From positions 1,843,501 through 1,907,500 of the forward strand of contig JALMGJ010000063.1 in NCBI GenBank assembly GCA_023362775.1: DNA of 64,000 bases. Reading direction: 5' to 3'. Every line of letters begins with the position of its first letter. The stretch's first letter is position 1. The translations under genes were made by a program, and so were the position numbers. Source of the stretch: Charina bottae (lineage: Eukaryota; Chordata; Lepidosauria; Squamata; Charinaidae). Shown here piece by piece: positions 58,871-64,000 of this stretch. Below the pieces are notes generated by a model. It made no database searches. It had not been told where the DNA came from and saw nothing but the letters and a program-made list of their open reading frames with translations.

Positions 58871-59174
58871 CTATTTTATCCCACAAATGTATTTTTAAAG
58901 TAGGAAAGGTCATCCTTGCATTTGAATGTCTGAACAAGGAGACAGGCCAATGTATTAACTGTCATACTCCCCTAACTTTTAACATTAATGAATATCAGTC
59001 TGGGATCTTCTGGAATATGATATCCACATTTCATGTAACTATAGATAACAGAAATAACAAGAATAACAGCAGCCATCATAACAATGTGTAACATAGCCCA
59101 AGTCCCACATCCACCAAGGCGCAATCAAGTAGTACTACCTCTAATTTACCAGCTACTTACAGTTACAGTTACAG

Positions 59175-59490
59175 CGGGTAAGACACCAGGCTTGTCAATC
59201 GGAAGATCACAAGTTCGGAGGTTCGAATCCCTAGCCCTGCGTGACGGAGTGAGCTCCCGCACTCGCCCCAGCTCTTGCCAACCTAGCAATTGAAAGCATG
59301 CAAATGCAAGTAGATGAATAGGTACCATTTCGGTGGGTAGGTAACAGCGTTCCACGCGTGTCATGCTGGCCACATGGAAGCGTCTTCGGACAACACTGGC
59401 TCTTCGGCTAACAAACGGAGATGAGCACCGGCCACTAGAGTCGGACACAACTGCACAAATGTGCGGGGGGAACCTTTACCTTTTTTACAG
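59175..59490 (+). mobile_element. tRNA-derived SINE with BovB-type tail (head slightly truncated)
   Basis: Plus-strand copy of the element at 46315-46655, starting at CAGCGGGTAAGACACC (the first ~15 bases are missing). It has B-box GGTTCGAATCC near 59220 and tail GAGTCGGACACAACT at 59438-59452, then GGGGGGAACCTTTACC. Confidence 0.9.
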
Positions 59491-61494
59491 TTATCCTACT
59501 ACCATATTACCACATGCAAAATTTAAAGTTGCATTTAAATTTTCAGAAAAGACAACAACTTACATACATATGCTAAATCTCTACTAAATGAGCCATTCCT
59601 TGCAACTCCTTGTTGCAAAGAAATTCGCTAGCCTAATGCTGAAATCTGTAACAACTACTAAAATTGGCCTACCTTTCTCAGGCTGATTCTGGCCTGTCAG
59701 AAAACAAGCTTGAATCTTGTCCGAAGATGAATATTCCTCAGTTTTCTCTAGCAGCATACAAACCCTTATTTTTGGAGTCACTTTCCTGCACTCTTATCCT
59801 ATCATCAGTCTAGATTATATTTTCTAATTTAACTAAACTTGCTGGCCTGGTATAGGAGACAGGCATTGCTTATACAATATTTTTTCCCATTTCCAGAGAA
59901 GTGACTACTAGCCTTCTTTATACAAACAGAGGATATGGCTGGCGAGGGTTTTCTTATTTATTAAAGAGCCAGAGCAACCCTTCAAGGCAAACAGACATCA
60001 GGCAAGGAGGATGTGGAAACTGGACATTTAGTGCCCTTCACAGCTGAGAGTAGAATTGTTACTATTTCCCTGATCATAGTCGAAGCCTGCATAGTCCTGG
60101 CCCTGATCTGCAAGTTCACCGCGTTGTCTGATTGATTACACCAGACAGGACGTTTGCTTGAAAAGGAAATACACTGGAGGCCCCAATCTTGACTAATTTG
60201 GTAAACTTCTGCTAAAAATAAAATCAGGACTGAAATATGGTTGTGAACCAGGAAAGCCGTACTGCAGAGAAACAAAGGGCTATTTACTCGGCATTCGGTT
60301 TTCAGAACAGCTTGTGGGACATTCAGAAGCAGGATGTCCCAGGGGGTGGAAGAAAAGGGGAACAGCCTGCTATAAGCAAACCAGGCTTTTGAATGGTTAA
60401 GAACATGTATAGAGAAAGCGTGAAAGTGTTTCAGGTAAAAATTGCGTGTCTGGCCATTGGGTGAATTTGTCTTCTGCTTTGTAGCTGCCTTTGCTATATA
60501 TTAGGGGAGCAGTGGATCCTTCTTTGAAGATTATAGTCCTATATCTGAAGAACTGTACAGCCAAGATAGGTTTAAATATGAAGAACTCTAAGAAGAGATT
60601 TTGAGCCTTGGCCTTAATAATGTCCATGAATGCTTATCACTCAGAGAGCAGGCAGAGCTGGCACACATATCATCCGCTCTTCTCTGCTTTTGAGAGAAAA
60701 CATGCAATCATGTAAAGGTAATGCCCCTACCAAAGGGCATCTGTATGTGCAATTCAGTATGCAGACTTGGTATCTCTGGGTGATGGGCAAGCAATCCGTG
60801 TGTCTTGGTGCCATAACTCTGTCCTGTCTCCCTAGCCCATATGCAAAAGCCCAGGAACAGTAAGTCTCCTCTGAGCCTCTCCAGTGATCCAGCTGTCTTT
60901 AGAGCCACATATACCTCTGGCAAATGTTCTCTCTGCCACCTGTGTTTTCTGAACAGCCTGCCCTTCACACCATCACTCGACACTTGGGGAGACTATCTTC
61001 TTGTTATTCTTGCCAAGAGCACTGACCTCAATTATTAACTGTGTTTAGCAGAGACATTATTAAACCTGACTCTGCTCCCTGATGAGCTATCAAATGTCCC
61101 TATCTTGACTCTGCAGGAACCCTTTCTTCACCCTTTGCCCTTCCCATTACCCTTTTATGGTGGCAGGCAGTCCTGGAATAGTCCATCCTCTCTCAGGAGG
61201 AGGTAAACATTGTGCTCCAATTTCACTGGGTTTTTTTTTAAAACTTGTTTTTATGGACTTCCCTTTTTTTTCTTAGGGAAAAGTATCTTTGAATTATACA
61301 TCTTTATACAACATAGGGGAAAGGCTTTTGAGCACTGCTTCCCAATGAAATTGTGGCAACTTCTTTTTCCTACTTCTGCAAGAGACACTTAAATGAAAGA
61401 AGGGGGCAGCAGGGGGGAAAGACTGGGCAATGAGTGGTTTAGTTGGAGCACCTGGTGCAGCATGGAGCTCGTCAGGGTCCAGATAGGAATATTA
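59491..61494. other. Intergenic, no gene seen
   Basis: No domain-bearing frame, RNA gene or clear mobile element recognised. Confidence 0.5.
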
Positions 61495-61585
61495 TCTCTG
61501 GGTAATATTACCAGTAACCGCCCAGAGTCCCCTTTGTGGGGGGAGATGGGCGGTGATATAAGTTGGAAAAATAAATAAATAAATA
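61495..61585 (+). mobile_element. CR1/L2-type LINE 3' terminus, short
   Basis: GTAACCGCCCAGAGTCCCCT, GGGGGAGATGGGCGGTGATA, then AAATAAATAAAT. A second short copy lies at 61975-62062 with an (AAGT)n run. Confidence 0.8.
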
Positions 61586-61974
61586 TTCCAAGAAAGAACA
61601 AGGGAAAATGCTAATGCACACTTAAGTAAGACAGTGAATGGGAAGATGAAACCAGGAAAGAGACATAACGGAAGTTGAATTTTAGAACATCACTAGATGA
61701 CAGTGGAGGTCACTTGTTCAAAATGGCAAGTATATAAAGGTGAGAAGCAGAAGAATTCTTAATAGTGATCAGAGATTTATAATGAGGAGGAAACAGGAAG
61801 CCCAAGTAGTATTCCCTAGGCTGAACTTTGCCAACCTGCTGGTGATTTCAAGGTATGCCAGACAATGACTCCTATCTTATCTAGCCAGTGGGGCATCAGT
61901 ATGGAGAAGGCTGCACTAGGCAGCTGTGTCTGTGGAAAAAACTGGAGGAGAGTTGCAGTTGTTTAAAATGATTA

Positions 61975-62017
61975 GCAGTCAGAGTCCCCCGTTGGGGGAG
62001 ATGGGCAGTCATAAATT

Positions 62018-62052
<35 letters not shown>

Positions 62053-62062
62053 TAAATAAATA
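61975..62062 (+). mobile_element. CR1/L2-type LINE 3' terminus with (AAGT)n
   Basis: CAGAGTCCCCCGTTGGGGGA then GATGGGCAGTCATAAATTTA, followed by (AAGT)8 or so and AATAAATAAATAAA. Confidence 0.75.
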
Positions 62063-62639
62063 AAGCTTCCTAGATAGTAACTTTCTTTTGCTTTCTAGAA
62101 CGGGTATCTTCTGATACAGTGGCTCCTTCCAAAGACACTCAGCTGAGGACAAAGAAGCAAGTGGGAAGATAAGTAGAACGACATGGAAGAAAACTCTCAA
62201 ATCTAATGGAGAACTAGTCAGAGCATATTATCGATCCTATGCAAATGCATTGTAACTGCTGTAAAGAAGATTGGAAGCCTCTCCTTTATATCCTTTTCTT
62301 TTTCTTTCTTTTCTGTCTCTTTTATTTCTTTCTTATTTACCTATCACTTTTCTGTACTTCCCTTTTTTTTCTAAATTAGTATTGTTTTTATTCTGTAAAA
62401 AATTTCTTCAACAAATTTTTTTTAAAGAGCGTATTATCGATCCTACTCTGTGGTGGTGATGGAGATAAAAAAGTAATTTTCCTCCTTCACCATGATGTCC
62501 CCTCATTGTTACCCAGTGGAGCTTTTCTGAGTAGTTCTTCTGAAATTTGGTCCAGCATAAAATCAAATAGAACCATTATTAGCATGCCATGATATTTGGC
62601 TAGACTCTTGAGGATAAAATCAATCATATTCAACTTCCT

Positions 62640-63850
62640 AAAGTTCTATCAATCATTTGAATATTCAACCCTCATCCCTCATGGCCTAGCAGAAAGGGGG
62701 TGCTTTGCAGGGTCTAGGAGATTATAAATTCCTTATTATATGAAATACACTTCCATCCACATTGAAGGAGACCATAGGGAGATCATTCCTGAGAATAAGC
62801 ATCACTGGACCCAGAAGATCTGGACAACTCTAGACCTATGGCCAACATCTCTTGATTGGACAAAGATGTTCAAATAAGTGGTGGCTGATCAGATTCAGAC
62901 CATCTTGGATAAAAAAGATTTTCTGGATCTATTTCAATCAAAGACTAGGCCTGGTTTGGGCATTGAACTACCTTGATTGCACTGTGGGATATTCTTTACA
63001 TGAGAGATGGGGGGATGGTGACCCTGATGTTCTTTGGAAGTTTCACTGAACTTAGTATCCTTCTGGAAAATTTATCTGAACTAAGCGAGATTGGGGCAAC
63101 ATTGCAGTGGTTCCATTCATTCATGGATGGTCATTCTAGGAAATAGAGCTGGAGGACTTCTGCTCAACTCAGTGACATTTATTCTGTGGGATCCTACAAG
63201 TTTCCATTTTATTCTCCATGCTCTCTAACATCCACATGAAATTGTTGAGCGAGATCACACAGAAATTTAGAGTAAAGTGTCATTGATATCCTGATAACAT
63301 GCAACACTATGTCTCCTTTTCATCAGATACAGGTGAGGCAGTGGAAGTGCTGAATCAGCGTCTGGCCATGATAATGGACTGGATATGGGCCAAGAAACTG
63401 AAGTTCAATCTGGGTGTGCCACTCAACCTGTTTATCTGTCCAGATGAGTGGAGTTCAACCTGCTCTTGAAGTGAGATAACATTCCCCCCAAAATACCAAG
63501 TTTGTAGCTTGGATATGTTTCTACATCCATCTTTGTAATTTAAGATATGCATCGTCTGCATCATGAAGCACCTTCTTACCAGCTTAGGCTGGTGCACCAC
63601 TTAACCTGGTGCAGCACTTACCAGCTTAGGCTGGTGCACCAGGTTGCTTCTCGTATGCATTAATCCAATGAAATGTATTGTCCATGGGGTTGTCCTTGAA
63701 GATGGCCAATAAATGTTCAGTTGGTACAGAACACTGCAGAAACAGTATGAACTGGAAATTATGAACATATTACACCAGTAATATATTATCTTCCCAGTTT
63801 GATCCAGTTCTAGTTCAAGAAAGTGAGCTAGCCTACTTTATATCTTTTGT
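62640..63850 (+). mobile_element. Decayed CR1/L2-clade LINE
   Basis: Encodes, in broken frames, SNIHMKLLSEITQKF (near 63230) and SDTGEAVEVLNQRLAMIMDW (near 63325), then LKFNLG. A 42-bp tandem duplication with CCAGCTTAGGCTGGTGCACC lies at about 63579-63645. Confidence 0.8.
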
Positions 63851-64000
63851 CAACTGCTTCACATTAGTATCAATCAATCTTCTGTCCCCGTCCTTAAACC
63901 TGCCAATCTGGGATGGGACATAAGTTTAGTGTCAAAAGGGAGGATTAAGAACTAATCAGTACAACATCTCATCAAAATGCCAGAAACCACGTGACTCCAC

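Overview
The window is vertebrate genomic DNA, almost certainly from a squamate reptile. The evidence is a nearly intact BovB (RTE-clade) LINE reverse transcriptase, tRNA-derived SINEs whose 3' tails copy the BovB tail, many decayed CR1/L2-clade LINE fragments, several hAT-type nonautonomous elements with 8-bp target duplications, and long tetranucleotide microsatellites. It holds one protein-coding gene, BMP2, on the minus strand inside a gene-poor, repeat-rich region.

BMP2 can be assembled completely. Exon 1 (untranslated, GC-rich) ends at a donor at 24973/24972. Intron 1 runs 24972-22365. Exon 2 (22364-22009) carries the start codon at 22354. Intron 2 runs 22008-14204. Exon 3 (from 14203) ends the frame at 13359. 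The joined frame is 1191 nt, or 396 residues, the same length as human BMP2, with signal peptide, TGF-beta propeptide, an REKR convertase site and a 114-residue seven-cysteine ligand. The 3'UTR (13358 to about 12510) is AU-rich and ends at a poly(A) signal on the minus strand. A CpG-rich promoter (about 24900-26850) has twin TTTAAAAA boxes next to a 22-unit GGAA microsatellite. Exon 1 ends in two short overlapping upstream ORFs that appear to be preserved, in frame and in peptide sequence, relative to the human leader as I recall it. This is the most interesting functional signal in the window.

Layout: 1-11290 is downstream flank with old LINE, SINE and MITE fragments and a long TTTTG microsatellite. 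11290-12240 is a CR1/L2 fragment just beyond the BMP2 3' end. 12510-26200 is BMP2. 26850-34990 is upstream flank with microsatellites, a cluster of 5S-rRNA-derived SINEs and a chimeric tRNA-type SINE. 35302-37780 is BovB, split by a 291-bp hAT element. 37815-51180 is CR1/L2 and SINE debris. 51179-51565 is a second copy of that hAT family. 54161-56086 is a 1.93-kb hAT-like element filled with tandem 205-bp palindromic units. 56385-63850 is mostly decayed CR1/L2 sequence plus one BovB-tailed SINE.

Nothing else looks like a host gene. The remaining open frames are short, lack recognisable domains, or lie in repeats. Comparisons with human BMP2 and with repeat families are from memory; no alignment or database search was run.
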